This document shows, one piece after another, positions 20,050 through 32,447 of a stretch of 64,000 nt of DNA. Position numbers and translations under genes: made by a program. The notes under the pieces are model-generated. The model was not told the DNA's origin. It did no database searches and saw only the letters and a program-made list of their open reading frames with translations. The stretch spans positions 14,927,917-14,991,916 of the forward strand of contig JAOANR010000015.1 in the NCBI GenBank assembly GCA_030278955.1. Reading direction: 5' to 3'. How positions within the stretch are numbered: position 1 is the first letter of the stretch; every line of letters begins with the position of its first letter. This DNA comes from Hygrophila difformis. Taxonomy: Eukaryota; Streptophyta; Magnoliopsida; Lamiales; Acanthaceae.

Positions 20050-23000
20050 TGTAATACCCGGGATTTTTACAGCAAAATAAAAATTTATTTCCGAAAAGAA
20101 AATAATTTATTACAATAAATTATTGCTCGGAAATGAAACGCCGATAGATTCAAAAACTCAAAATGGAATAAAAGAGGGAAAGGAAGCCGAAGAAATTCCA
20201 TGAATCGAGTTAAAAGAATTGGAATTAAATTCAAGAAGCAAAAGAATTTTAATTCCAAAAACCCGTGAAGTCGGAAGTAATTTAATCAGATAAATTACTA
20301 CACGGGAGTCTTAAGACGATGAATTCAAACTCGACGGATTCAAGGTTTCGAATATGAAATTCATCGGAGTCAAAATAAAATTTAGAAAGGAATCGTAACC
20401 CCAGAAATGACCCGAAAAGTCGAACCGAAAACGTAGGGGATAGAAACCCGATCGAGAAAAGAAGAAAAGACCCGACGGACCACGCGGACCGCCAAACCGG
20501 CCGGTCCGGCCGGCCCGCGCCCTCCGCGCGCCGCCGCGCGGCCACCGCGCGGATAGAGGAGTCGCGACTCCAGGGCAGACCACGCGTGCTCCGCGCGGAC
20601 AAAAGCTTAGGTGCGCGTCACCAGCGCGCCAGAGGTGCAGGAGGTGTAAACATTCCTTCCATGGCGATTTTCTTGCCTAAATTAACATTCTCTTCGATGG
20701 TAAACGGATCCCAGCAGTAGGGAAGTGCATAAACTCGGTATTGGGCGCCCCCTACCCCTTATTTTCAGTAAACAAACCCTAGACACTCCATCTTCCCTCT
20801 CCAAGTTCAAAACTCCTTCGACACCACTTTCCGGCGAGTATTCCGGCGACGACGGGACAACCGGGACAAGCCCCTGCCCTCTAGACTCTTGGTAAGCTAT
20901 TATACAAAGTTTCAATTCGTCCATAGATCTCAGAAACTCATATTCTAACCCTTTTTCCTTACTACGATTTCCCGCCGGAAAACGAACAAAAAGCGATCGG
21001 AGAAGTTGGCCGTTCGTCGTGACCCTAGGACGTCCGGAAACCCAATCCAGCGACCCTATTCTCTAACTAAGTAAGTTAAAACCTTACTCACAAATTTTCG
21101 TGGTTGTTTGTTGTTTAAATCTCGAGATATAGGCTTGTAACAAAAATCGGTTTTCAAAAACCCTATTTTCGTCCAATTTTAAAGACTCGCCAAAAACTCG
21201 ACCTTCGGGAATTCAAACCGAAAACTTTTCAACATAGAAGTTGTTCCTAACACCTTTATCTATCTTGTGTCCAAATTTCAGCCATTGACATTAAGTTTTG
21301 CTATCCCAATTTTCGCCATGAACTTTCTGTATCGAAACCGAACGATTCAAATCTGTGACAGATTCCTTCATTCAACTTGAAGCATGTTTTTCACCCATTT
21401 TTCGAATGATTTAACTTTGCATTTCTAAACAAAAGTTGTAGATAATTGTGTCTAGATTATGCCTACAAAATTTCACGAATTTTGGTGTTCATTTGATATG
21501 TCAAACGGCCAAGTTTTTAGAACTGTTTTGAATTCGTTTTAAGGGCCATGAGTATGCAGTGAGTTGCACACGATTTTTGAGTACCAAGAATTCATTGTTT
21601 CCAAAAACTTAAAACATGAAAGTTGTTCCTTAATGTGTCGTGTAGTTACTGTAAAAATTTCACATCGATTGGTTTTGAAATGAATTTTTAATCGGCGTTA
21701 CACGAACCTGTGACGAAAACAGTTTTTAAGACGTAAATTATTCTTTGCAATAAACTCAAATTTCAACTCACTTCGGAACCTTATTTCCAAAAACTTAAAA
21801 CATGAAAGTTGTTCGTGTGTGTGTTTTTGAATTACTGGCCAAGTTTCAGAATTTTTGGAGGAAAAACGAATTTTAAATTAAGAAAGGCGTGAACTGCCTC
21901 GAATAGGATTTTTCGAACTTGAGAAAACTCGAACTATGAAAACGCGATATCGATCCTTTGATAACTTTGAAATACGAACTTTCGAAAAATCCCGTTCACT
22001 AGGCTGAGCCGATCTTCATATTATCATTATCTTTGAGACTGCCTCGTTAGTGGTCTCCTTACTATCTGAGATTGCCTCGTTAGTGATCTCGCGCGCTGCG
22101 CTTTATTTGGACTGCCTCGTTAGTGGTCCTATGCCAAAACGGCAGTTGTGCACATGGCCTGCCAAATCGGCAGTGGGAAATACACGGCCTGCCCGAGTGG
22201 TAGTGAAACCGTTTGAAAGGCCTGTCAAACGACAGTTGATATACATACCTGTCAAATTGACAGTAGATACACACGGCTTGCCGAAATGGCAATCGAGATA
22301 CATGGCTAGCCAAAACGGCAGTCAATACTGATATGGCTGCGGCCGCCGGTTCACCGGCTAACTGATTATGATTTTTGAGATTGCCTCGTTAGTGATCTCT
22401 CTTGTGTGGTGTCCTCTTCTTAGTTGCGGGATAAAATATAAAAGACTTGTGTGAGTGTTGATTACGCTTAAATCTTTTGTATCATGTTTTTAAATTACGC
22501 ATTTAAATTACGTCATTAAATTATGCCTTTAAATTCCGCCTTTAAAATTTAGTCTTTTAAATTATGCATTGTCGTCTTGAATAAATTAAACATGTTTTCC
22601 GATGCGAATAAAATATGGATTTTAAAAGTAATGCATGGCAAGTGAATCTTTGGATTTAAACACATGGAACCCCTTAAATTGCTTTGTAAGGGCTTAACTT
22701 ACTCAGTATTTTATATACTGATAAACCCCGTTGTTCATTTTCCCATTACAGAGTACGGAGCATGATCATGCATCGGGGATCACTTTGGGTATTTAATTAT
22801 TTGTTCTACATGACTTGCATACGGGCTTGTTAACCCGAGTTTTGGCCATGTCGGCCCTGTATTTAATTTCCGCTGCAACCTATTATTTTTATTATAATGT
22901 ATGGATGATATTACATTATCATTTTTAAGTAATTCCGGACTTGCTTTTAAAACTTTTTCCAACACCTATAGCCTTGCATCTCTTTAGCAAGCTCGGAGGA

Positions 23001-23067
23001 ACCGTGTCTTGCTAGGGAGGTGTGGCGGTGGCACCCCGGCCTGGGTTATCAAATCCGGGGTGTTACA
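20050..23067 (+). repeat. 3' LTR of the TR-GAG element
   Basis: It is near-identical to the 5' LTR and ends TTACA before the target duplication ACAGT. Its first covarying hairpin (22,035) keeps the intact GAGAC/GTCTC stem that the 5' LTR has lost. Confidence 0.93.
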
Positions 23068-23072
23068 ACAGT

Positions 23073-23423
23073 GTTTGCAAATTTTTGGATGCTAAAACTG
23101 TCCAAACAGTCCAAGCTATCCAGAAACAGCAGATCCGTTCCGCCACGTCTCCATTGCACATTCCAATATTCGAGCATTCCATTTCCATCTATCCATCTCA
23201 TTCCACTTCCAACAAGTGTCTCGGACTTGTTTAATAAAACTGAAAACTTTTGGGCCCAATGGCCCATTAAAAAGATTTTAGGCCCAATGGCCAATTTTAT
23301 TTTATTTTGGGCTCTTTAGCCCATTTAAAACCAAATATTATTTACATGTGCTATGCATTAAAATTCAAGTCAGAAATTTAATAATCTCACATCTAGAGCA
23401 AAGCTCTAAATGTGAGGATGTTG
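23073..23423 (+). other. Resumption of Athila-internal sequence, ending in hairpin and polypurine motif B
   Basis: This continues the LTR-like segment interrupted at 14,978. It ends with a 12-bp inverted repeat with one mismatch (CACATCTAGAGC, 3-base loop, GCTCTAAATGTG) overlapping the motif ATGTGAGGATGTTG, the same arrangement as motif A. The open frames across 23,020-23,319 show no protein family signature. Confidence 0.6.
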
Positions 23424-23490
23424 GTTTCTGAACTTGAATAATTTCTGAAAATCATGTGAACATTGGATTCATCACTTCTTATCTTTTCAG

Positions 23491-24151
23491 GGGCAATCCT
23501 CCCATTCCAGACCCTGCTCCAGAGGGAACCAAGCTGCTGGACCTACCGCTCGAACTCCTTGGTGAGATTCTCTCCAGGATAGGAGAGGATGAAATCAAGG
23601 ATGTGTTTACTGCACAACGTGTATGCAAGAAGCTCAGGGATGCTGGGAACCTTACTATTGTATACAAGCGATGCGAGGTTAACACCTCCACTGTGAAGAG
23701 ATGGCAAGTAAGGATCCGTCAGCAGAAGGAGAGATTCCTGCGAATATGCACAGCGGCAGGAAACTTCAATCTTCAGCTCATCCCAGCACTCAGGGCATTT
23801 GCAGAGGGGAATGAGGAGCGCGCTTGTGAACTGCTACGCCCGGGACTTGAGGACAACCATAAGACGTCAATCTTCACCCGCGGATTGATGCTTATGAGTA
23901 AGACGGATGAAAGCCAAGTTGAGCAGGGGATCAGAATGATCGACAGGATGGTGACAGATCGATCAGTTTTTCGGTACACTTCCACCAACGTCCTCGCTTG
24001 GATAACAGACAACCCAGACAACCCACAACTGTGGGCAGGCCAAGGAGTCAGAGTCTACTGCCCAAGATGGCATGCACCTCTGAGAAACCGCGATTGGTGC
24101 CTGCGTTGTGAGCTTTCCAGCTGTGTCCTCTGGCTCCGATACATGCCCTGA
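23491..24151 (+). CDS. F-box-type protein exon carried by the Athila element
   Basis: The 220-codon frame starts after an acceptor-like TCTTTTCAG (ending 23,490) and has no in-frame ATG before the F-box, so it looks like the 3' exon of a spliced transcript. It encodes an F-box-like motif near its start (LLDLPLELLGEILSRI, with CKKLR following). After it come a Trp/Arg/Phe helix, a tail with LRAFAEGNEERACELL and GLMLM, and a Cys-containing C-terminus, resembling F-box proteins of the At2g35280 type. Such proteins link substrates to SCF ubiquitin ligases. It lies in sense orientation between pol and the 3' LTR, where Athila elements carry an env-like gene, and has no stop before 24,151. Family assignment is from motif reading only. 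Confidence 0.65.
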
Positions 24152-25804
24152 AGAAAGAAGGACGAATCCTAGTCCCACTTTACCTTGCTTTATTTCATTT
24201 CCATTTTAGTAGTAGTAATTTGCAAGGGATTTCCTCCTTTTGTGTGTGCAGGTTTGTATTAACTGCACGAGAATCCCTTGCTTCGGTTGTATTTATTTGC
24301 TTTCCCTAAATTGGAACTCAGTTTTTGAGACCACTGAACAATTCTTTACTGCTTTCCTTTGAAAAGATGTCTGCACAGTCCGAGATGAATAAGTGACTGT
24401 CAGGCCAAAAATATGCTGTTGACATACTCAGTATGTCAGCAGTGCCTCTTTACTGCTTTCAATTAAATAACCAGCAAAAATATGCATAAACTTGCTCTAA
24501 ATTCACAGGTTGAATTTAGGCTTATGATTAAATTTTCAGACTTTTAAATTGGGATAATATAATTGAAGACATGCATGAAATGAATTCCTGAGGTTTTGAG
24601 CTATAAAAATTTAATGATGCGATCAGCTTATTGGGTAATAAATCTGCATGTTAGAGATTTCGATTGAATAAATTGTTAGAATTAAGCTTGGATTAAATTT
24701 GAGAATATTGTATGACATGAATTAACCCAACCTTGTGAGATTTAAGCCATGAGTCACTTTTACTCATTCATTTTCTTTGATGTGTGAATCATTTTGATTA
24801 AAGGAAACTAGAACTTGCAATTGGGACCGATTCAAGACCATGCCATATTCCCGAAATCGAGCATATGATCGAGGCACCTAGAAAACCCAAATTTTTGGCC
24901 TTCGTTTGAAATCCAAACCCAAAAATATTTTCCCTGTAGGATTAACCAATTTGAGCCTATAAGCCTAATTTTTCTTTGAAACCCACTATATTATTCCTAG
25001 CCTTATAAAAAGACCAAGAAAATCAAACCCAAGTGTGCAAGGATGAATTCTATCAAGGCATTACAATTTTTGATCATCAATAAAGACTATAAATCGGTAT
25101 TCTATAAACCGATTCAAAAAAAAAAAAAAAGTTGAATGCCATTCAACACAAATAAACTGCAAATGACAAAGCAAATTAGACTTAGTCTAATGTCATGCAA
25201 TGGAAAAAGAAAATCAAAAAGAAAGAGAAATATTGATGATCATAAATTTTAAATAAAAATGCCAAGTTATGATAGAATAAATCTTTGCCACTTCTAGCCA
25301 ATAATTTCCCTTCCCTACCCAATGTTACAACCGTACGCCCCGTTATAACCATTAAATAAGACCTCGTGATCTCGATTTGAAGAAATGAGCCGGTGGCGAG
25401 TTGGTCTGATTGCAAGCTTATGGGATAATTTAATTAAATTTGATTTTGAGCGTTCATGATTAAACCCCAATTGAGAGTGAGTGAAATTTTCCGATTCTCT
25501 TATGTGTGAGGCTTTGTCTTATTACACATGTTCATGTCATCCTCTAATTCTCATCCCTAATCTTTGCATTTTTCAAACATGATATCCATGAAAGGTTGAT
25601 AATAATGTTTGATTTGTAGGCCCGATGTAGTGAGCAAGTATCATTTCATTAAACACTGCAATCAAGGGAATTCAATACTTGTAATTTTTGATTGTCTTAT
25701 CCCAATCCAAAAAGGATGTGATTTATGAAGCCACGAAAATGAATTGAATATGTAGAGTCCGTGTTCCTAGGAACATTGACTCTGACTGCTCGGGGACGAT
25801 CAGT
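24152..25804 (+). other. Non-coding 3' internal region of the Athila element
   Basis: AT-rich sequence with an A-run near 25,117-25,131. No protein domain, RNA gene or further repeat boundary was recognised. Confidence 0.5.
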
Positions 25805-25821
25805 ATTAAATGTGAGGATGT
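25805..25821 (+). other. Polypurine tract at the 3' LTR (motif C)
   Basis: ATTAAATGTGAGGATGT directly precedes the TG of the 3' LTR. It matches internal motifs A and B but lacks their overlapping hairpin. Confidence 0.75.
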
Positions 25822-28800
25822 TGATAATGGCCAAAAATGACCATTATTTTCAATCCATTTCCGTGTCTTAAACGGGCATTTGATCGCATTCCGGTCTTAC
25901 ATTAAGTAAGAAAGCAGTCGAATTGGACTAATTTATGCATAATTGTAAAAATAATAAGCTGGTGTGAAAAAGACATAAATATGTAATTTTATTACATATT
26001 TATGTTAGAAAAATCCAAAAACATGAGAAAAAGAAAAGGAAACAAAAAGATGGGAAAAAGATAGAAAAGCCCACAAAAAGAATAATTTCGGCCCATCTGG
26101 CCCAATTCAGCAGGCCCAGGAAGACCTTTGTCGCGGAAGCCCCTTGGCGCGATGCAGTGTTCCGCGACAAAGGCATGTTCCGCGACCAAGTGGCCCAAAT
26201 GAAGAGGAGACCAGCCAAGCCCCTTGGCGCGATGACCTTTGTCGCGATGGCATGCTCCGCGACAAAGGCATGTTCCGCGACCAAGATGCACAAATAGAGA
26301 CACAAGACCCAGTCGAGAAGCCTTGCCACATGCAGTGTGTTCCGCGACCAACTTGATGCTCCGAGACAAAGCTGTGATGTGTGTGATGTCTTAAGACACA
26401 ATGGGCTAGAATCAAGGCCCATGGGCTTAGGGTTACACTTCTATAAATATGAGGTGTCTCCCATGAGCTAAGGGTTAGTTGGCCAGTAGAGAGATTGAAT
26501 TGTTGTAGAGCTCTTGCAGGCAAGCTTAGGAGTTCTTCCTTAGGTAGAGTAGTTTAGGTTTATTTTCATGTATTATTTAATTTTTGCTCTTAGCTTAACT
26601 TAGTTTAGTGTTTTACTGTTCACAGTTGCTTAGATAGCCATTTTTACACTATGTTTTGGTTTATAGACTCTTGTTTTAGGGTTTGTAATACCCAAATCAT
26701 GGGTATTAACAATACCTCTTCAATAATATGGGAAAACATTCATCATTTGTGTCCCAAATCATGAAATGGGTCTCACACCCCATGGATTTATGCTTTCTTT
26801 TTCATTTTGGGGTCATTTGACCCCCATTTTGTTATTTTTATGTTTACTGTTGGCATATTATGGATAATGTTGTGTGGATGTGTGATCAAACCCTAGATTA
26901 GGACTCTTGCTTTATTTTAATATTCTGCCCTCCCTTGTTATTTTTGTTTAAGCATGTTCTTCTTTATTTTGAATGTTTCTTGCTTATTTTTAGCTTAGAG
27001 TAGCTTTTTGATCTGAAATAGGGTGAGATCACGCTGTTTGCATGCCACTGTTCATTTCTGCTTTTTCTGACTTTTGTCCTGAACCACCTCGGGCGCCAAC
27101 CGCCTTTTGGCGCGGAACCACGTTCCGCGACAAAATGGCTGTTCCGCGACCAAGGTGTTTCAAGACACTTGTCTCCATAATTTAAAACCCTTTGTCGCGG
27201 AATACCTTGTCGCGGAGCCACGTTCCGCGACAAAACTGTCCATGCATAGCGACAAAGGAGCCAAACTCTTGCATTTTGTCTTCATGGCTTCTTGTCGCGG
27301 AGCCACGTTCCGCGACAAAATCTCATTCTGGGACAGAAAAATTATGCCATGTTCCTTGATCTTTGAACACCTTTTCGCGGAACACCTTGTCGCGGAACCA
27401 CGTTCCGCGACAAAATTTCCATGCATAGCGCCAAGGGGTCAAATGCTTTAGGAGTTTTCTGAAAACACTTTGTCGCGTTGTCACTCCTGTCGCGGAACCA
27501 CGTTCCGCGACAAAATCTCACATAGCGACAAAGAGGCGTTATGCTGCCAAAAATTCTAAAAACTTGTCGGGATGTCCATGTCGCTGATCTTGGTCCGCGA
27601 CAAAATTTATGATATCGCGACAAAGGTTCCTCTCCCTCTATTTAATCTCAAACAAACTTCATTCTCTCCCTATCTTATATTGCAACACTCACATCATAGC
27701 CCCACGGGTTAGGATGTAACATTCTGGAATTGCAATATAGGGTGTTATGCTGCCCAAATTTTGATTCTCCATTTGCATCACTTAACTGATTGAACCCTTG
27801 ACTCATTAATGATTAAAGATTGAGATTAGCAATAATCAAACTTCAATAATCATCATGACTAAAGGACCCTTGTTCAATTGCCATTAAAACATTCTTGTAT
27901 AAGCAAAATCTCGATGGCTTAAACAGATAATCTGGACTGTAATTAATTATGGTAGGAAGGATTATTTAAGACCATCAATTGTGGACCCAATCCACAACCC
28001 TGCATGAGAAACCAATGTCTCTCATACAAGGGCTCTTCTTTTGTTTCTTATTTATTTTGCCTTTGTGTGTTGTGTGGAACCATTAGTAAAGAATACATCA
28101 GACTAATGTTGGCGGGTACTCCCTCATGGATAACTAGCTCGTATTCTGGGTATTAGTTACTAATTGTTATTTTGCATGGTCTGGATGGCTGTCAGTGGAA
28201 GCCTTGGCGGTTCGCCCATCCGGGGTTATAATAGCTGCTCGGCTGACTCCCATCCAGATACAGTCTTATTTTTATTATCTTAATTTCCAAACCTGAATCC
28301 CAATCCGTACTGGGAGACAGTTGGCATCAGTCAATGCCAACTGATGATCATTATAGAAGGGAAGCATGTGGGTTTTTATCCGAATTCACAGACAGTGGAG
28401 GCCCAACTGGTGTTGACACCACCATTATAGGGTCTAAGCTGTCTAAATTCGCTCCATCCGAGTAATTGGGAAATTGGACAGTGGATGTTTACAGTCCACC
28501 TGATTATTCTGCCATTACTTTGGTCCCTTGACCACTTCATGTCTGTGTTGCACCTTCTGTCTAGACCCGCATCTATATTTTGGGTCAATTAATTTTACAC
28601 TTCCATATATCTTTATGCATGATGTATAATATACTATTGTGGTCTGTACTTATTTTGGGATCCTTCCCTTGGACAATAGAAGTCTAGATCTTAAACAGAT
28701 ATTGCTTTATAAATTTCCAACAAAAACCTCTTTATAAAATCCGGATCCGAGTAAGGAATAAATTCTTCAGTTATGACTAATTCATATTCTGTCAAGGGTT

Positions 28801-30525
28801 GTATTTTGGGGAATTAAGAAGCAGATTCAGCGATTAGGTCTCGCCTAGACTGAAAGGGTCTGTGTTTTAACTGAGAGTCTAGTACCTGACAGGGAATGAT
28901 TTTCAAATCCATTATTTTCCAAAATTGCTGATTGATGGAAATGTAAGATTAAGTGCTACACCGAGATGGGGTCCACTTGGATTTAAATACAGTGTAGTAA
29001 ATAGTCTTAGAGGAACATCATCCAGGCCTTGGTTATTTTCCAAGATAGGGTTGAGTTTTCTTTCAACTGCTATCCTCTTCTGCCAAAGCCTACTTTTGAG
29101 TCCTGAGTGAGTGCATCCGGAACGAACTAATTTATTAGTTCGTTTCATTAGTTTGTATCTCATAATCACCCGGAAGGAAGTGAACACACTAGTGGTTCAC
29201 TGAGAGCCGGGAATTCTTGATCCATACTCCTTCATTCTGATGGGGAGCTGTCTTTTACTACCAGGGTCAGATTTTCAAAACCTCCGAGTAATAGGTTTAA
29301 ATGCTTTCTTTACCGCTTTCTTTTAACCGCTTTCATTAGAGGTCACTCGGTTGTATTGAGAGTTGTGTAACTGCTACTAGGATTGACAGTTAAGGGATAG
29401 TTTAGGGCTGAATTCAAATCTTTGGGTGTGACATGGGAGAATGATAGTGGTACTTGGCATTTCAATAAATGATGTGTCGGGTGTTGCTTTTCCACCACAG
29501 ATGAAGTAACACACCCAGGCCAGGGCAGTTACGAATCTATGGTATCTTAGAATTTGCGGTCTTAAGAACATGTAAACTCACATTGCAAGTACCTGTCTGT
29601 TAAAGGGAAAGCCTTATTGAGAGCATGAGAATTAGCTATCTGATAGAATTATCCCAAACAAAGATCTGCGTATGAAAAGGGAAGTTTAATATTGCTGTGT
29701 CTCACTCTTGTCCAATTGTCATTCTTTTCTTCCTGTCCTTTCTGTCTACATTGTGACTCAACTTCACGGTTGGCACAATGCACCATTTCCCTGCTTTCGT
29801 AGATAATGTTTACTGCATTCCTAGAATAATTCTTATCCGCTTTCTAGAATAGATTTATTTGCTTTGTAGATTAATTTAACTGCTTTCGAGATCTAGTTTA
29901 AATTCCCGTCAGTAGATATTAATCATCTTTCAAACTTATTGAGCAATACGAATGGAAAATCTAGTAAAACGACGTGGGACCTGCTTCTATCGCACATCCT
30001 CCAGTGAACGATCCGGTCTTACTATAAATTACTGCAATTTTTGACACCGTGCGCTTTCGGGGGCACAATTTCTTAACTACGAGCAATAAAAACATGACTA
30101 TGTATAAATATATCCCTAATCACAACACCGCCATCATAAATTGGTTTCATTAAATAAAACCTAAGCCAGGATCACGAATTTTCGGAAAATACTCATGTAG
30201 TGGGAATTAGTCAAAAGTTTCATGGCAGGAAATCTTATGGCAAGAATTGATGAGAAGTATCATGGCATATTTGCCGGGGATCCTCAGTGTGACAGGCTGA
30301 AGGTCAACCTATCCCGGCTATGCCATGAGATTTGTCAACATTTCATGACAGAGAGGACCACAGCGCCATTTGAAACCAAAGCACCATACTTGAGTAATAA
30401 AAAGACTAATAATCTTGATATATCCCTAAACCCTTTCCCGTGAATCATAACGCTTTTCATTTAATAAATCTGACCTGGTATATTTTAGAAAAAGCTCGTG
30501 TTAAAGAAACTTGTCAAAAGTTTCA
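25822..30525 (+). repeat. 3' LTR of the Athila element
   Basis: It has the same 4,704-bp length as the 5' LTR, with only scattered substitutions (for example near 26,663, 28,757, 28,784 and 30,034). It ends TTTCA before ACCTA. It lies 43 bp upstream of the DUF1985-like start codon, so it could place a strong LTR promoter in front of that gene. Confidence 0.95.
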
Positions 30526-30568
30526 ACCTACATAGCCGTTCCTCGCGAGACAGACACCAATAGTTGAG

Positions 30569-32361
30569 ATGGCGGACAATGCGAATGCCACCGCCACTGC
30601 CTCCGCTTTTTCTACCCCCGGTGAGGTTAATGGTTCTACAAGTCTTGATACTTCGTTTTGGGTTTAATTTTTGCTATTTCTACAATGCCGTATCTTATTT
30701 TCTGGAATTGTTAAATCTATGTTTTGTCCTGCGCACATCTTTTGGTAATTGGTGCTGGTTGTGGTTTTTTTTGGTTAAATTGTGGATTTGGGGGTTTGGT
30801 TTTGGGAATTGCTTGAATTGAAATGTTGATGTTTTTTTTAACTTGATTTGAGAAATTTAGGTGCAAAGAAGACTGTATTATTTGATGGGTTGAATTTTTG
30901 ATCATGTATTTTAATTCCTCATATCTCTAATTATGTAACATATAGTGCATCATGAAATGGATCACAGTAGATAGTGTTTTGTGATTTTAAGAATGATTAC
31001 TATAGTTGATCTTGTTATGTTTGTAGCTGTTTGTAATGGGCTATTGTATTGTGAAATTATTTGTTTCCATCTAGGATTGCAATTGTTATCTTTAAATAGT
31101 TTAATGAAATGGATATTCTTTTGGAATTGTGTATGTAAATACATATAAATATGAATAGGTTGGGTGGAGTTGGAAGAGACCAGCAACCAGGCATGTAGCA
31201 TGTAATGTTAACGGGTACATTAGGCTAGCTATTGTAGAGGTTATTAGGAAGGGGCTAAAGGCTGCTGGTGGGGATGACTTAGTAGCTAGGTTTAGGGATT
31301 CATGTTTCGGTCATTTTCTGAGGCCGACATGGGACACAGGTGCCCCTGGGTACACAGCCATTCATTCGTTGTTCACGAACGAAGTTATTATACCTGGCGC
31401 CGGCGAGGATTTGTTTACGTTTAGGATAGGGGAAAAATTTATTTATTTCGGTCGTCAGGAGTATGCATTAATTACGGGCCTCCAATACGGGGCAACCGAT
31501 TTTGATTTAAATATTAGTCGGGCTCATTCACAGCAGAGTGTGTACATGCGATATGCCACCGATGTATCTGTTTCGGGGGATGGACTTAAGAGGAATTTTC
31601 AGCGTGGAGTATTCAGGGGCAGCGTAGACGACTCCCTGAAAGTAGCAAAAGTTTTAGCAGCCTATTTTCTCGTTTTGGGGTGTGATGGACAAAAGAAAAT
31701 CCCTGATCAGTGGCTGTGGCATTTAGTGGAGGATCAGGAGCAGTGGGAGTCATTCCCTTGGGGTGCATACAGTTGGGACCGACTAGGACACTACATCCGG
31801 GATATACCCATTGATATAGAGGGACGCAAACTTTACCATGTCTATGGTAATCTATATGCAGTACTGGTACGTGTATATATTTATATGCAATTAAATAGTG
31901 TAAATTTCTAAATGATAAAACTTGATCATTTATTGTACGTTCGATGAAATTTATAATATTAAATATACTAGGTATGGGCGGTTGAGGCTATACCGGATTT
32001 TTTGGGACGTCTTGGTGCTGTGAAGATAGATGGAGCTGAGCCCATGCCCCGATTGACGTGGTATACATTTCCAAAAGTTCAGAAATACGATTACACTCTC
32101 TATTTCGATTCGAAGGTAACATAAAATACATTCAAGTTTAATACGAATTTACTATTTCTCTATTCCTTATATTAAGTGGCTATGTTTTATTCATTTTTTT
32201 CATTTATTTTATTTTTAGAGAGAGTGTATAGAGAGGCTGGTTCCTAGTCCGGAGGAGGAGACGACTGTGTATTTACAGTACTTGGATGTGCCTCTCCCAC
32301 CATGTGCTCGTTACTTTTTAAGAAAAAAAGCAAACTGCTTAGAATATTTTTATTGTAATTA
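30569..32361 (+). pseudogene. DUF1985-domain gene of the MULE, 3'-truncated
   Basis: A consistent four-exon model is 30,569-30,620, 31,184-31,866, 31,972-32,115 and 32,219 onward, all with GT/AG borders and matching phases. Exon 1 encodes a short Ala/Thr-rich N-terminus starting MADNANATATASAF. Exon 2 carries the DUF1985 hallmarks, including a YFGRQEYALITGLQ core. Exon 4 runs out of frame near 32,361, and no Ulp1 cysteine-protease domain follows. Related genes in plant MULEs usually fuse DUF1985 to a Ulp1 peptidase, so the catalytic half is probably deleted. The Athila insertion lies only 38 bases upstream of the ATG, within the 5' UTR or promoter. Confidence 0.65.
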
Positions 32362-32447
32362 AACTAGTCAACTTTAAAAAAAAATGAAACTTGAAAAAAA
32401 GAAAAAAAATTCACCACTTCTTTAAAAAATGTCACATTGGAGAAAAT

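Larger units (their letters stand above)
14979..23067 (+). mobile_element. Gag-only LTR retrotransposon (TR-GAG type), chromovirus/Tekay-like, 8.09 kb
   Basis: LTRs of 3,017 and 3,018 bp (14,979-17,995 and 20,050-23,067) start TGTAATACCCGGG, end TTACA and are flanked by the perfect duplication ACAGT (14,974-14,978 and 23,068-23,072). The 2.05-kb interior has an initiator-tRNA-Met primer site, an intact gag gene and no protease, reverse transcriptase or integrase. It must therefore borrow enzymes in trans. Its gag is closely related to that of the element at 58,362-64,000, which continues into protease. By eye about nine substitutions and one 1-bp indel separate the LTRs (about 0.3%). Confidence 0.93.
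2455..30525 (+). mobile_element. Athila-type Ty3/gypsy LTR retrotransposon, 28.07 kb including a nested element
   Basis: Two 4,704-bp direct repeats (2,455-7,158 and 25,822-30,525) start TG, end CA and are flanked by the perfect 5-bp duplication ACCTA. A primer-binding site complementary to tRNA-Asp (one mismatch) follows the left LTR, and a purine-rich tract precedes the right one. The interior has an intact gag-pol ORF with integrase downstream of reverse transcriptase, the Ty3/gypsy order. The tRNA-Asp primer and long pol-to-LTR region point to the Athila lineage. By eye about nine substitutions separate the LTRs (roughly 0.2%), so the insertion is young. Without the nested 8.1-kb element the unit is about 20 kb. 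Confidence 0.95.

Noticed and set aside
23020..23319. A 99-codon ORF
   Set aside because: It starts inside the 3' LTR and crosses the target duplication, so it is a junction artefact.
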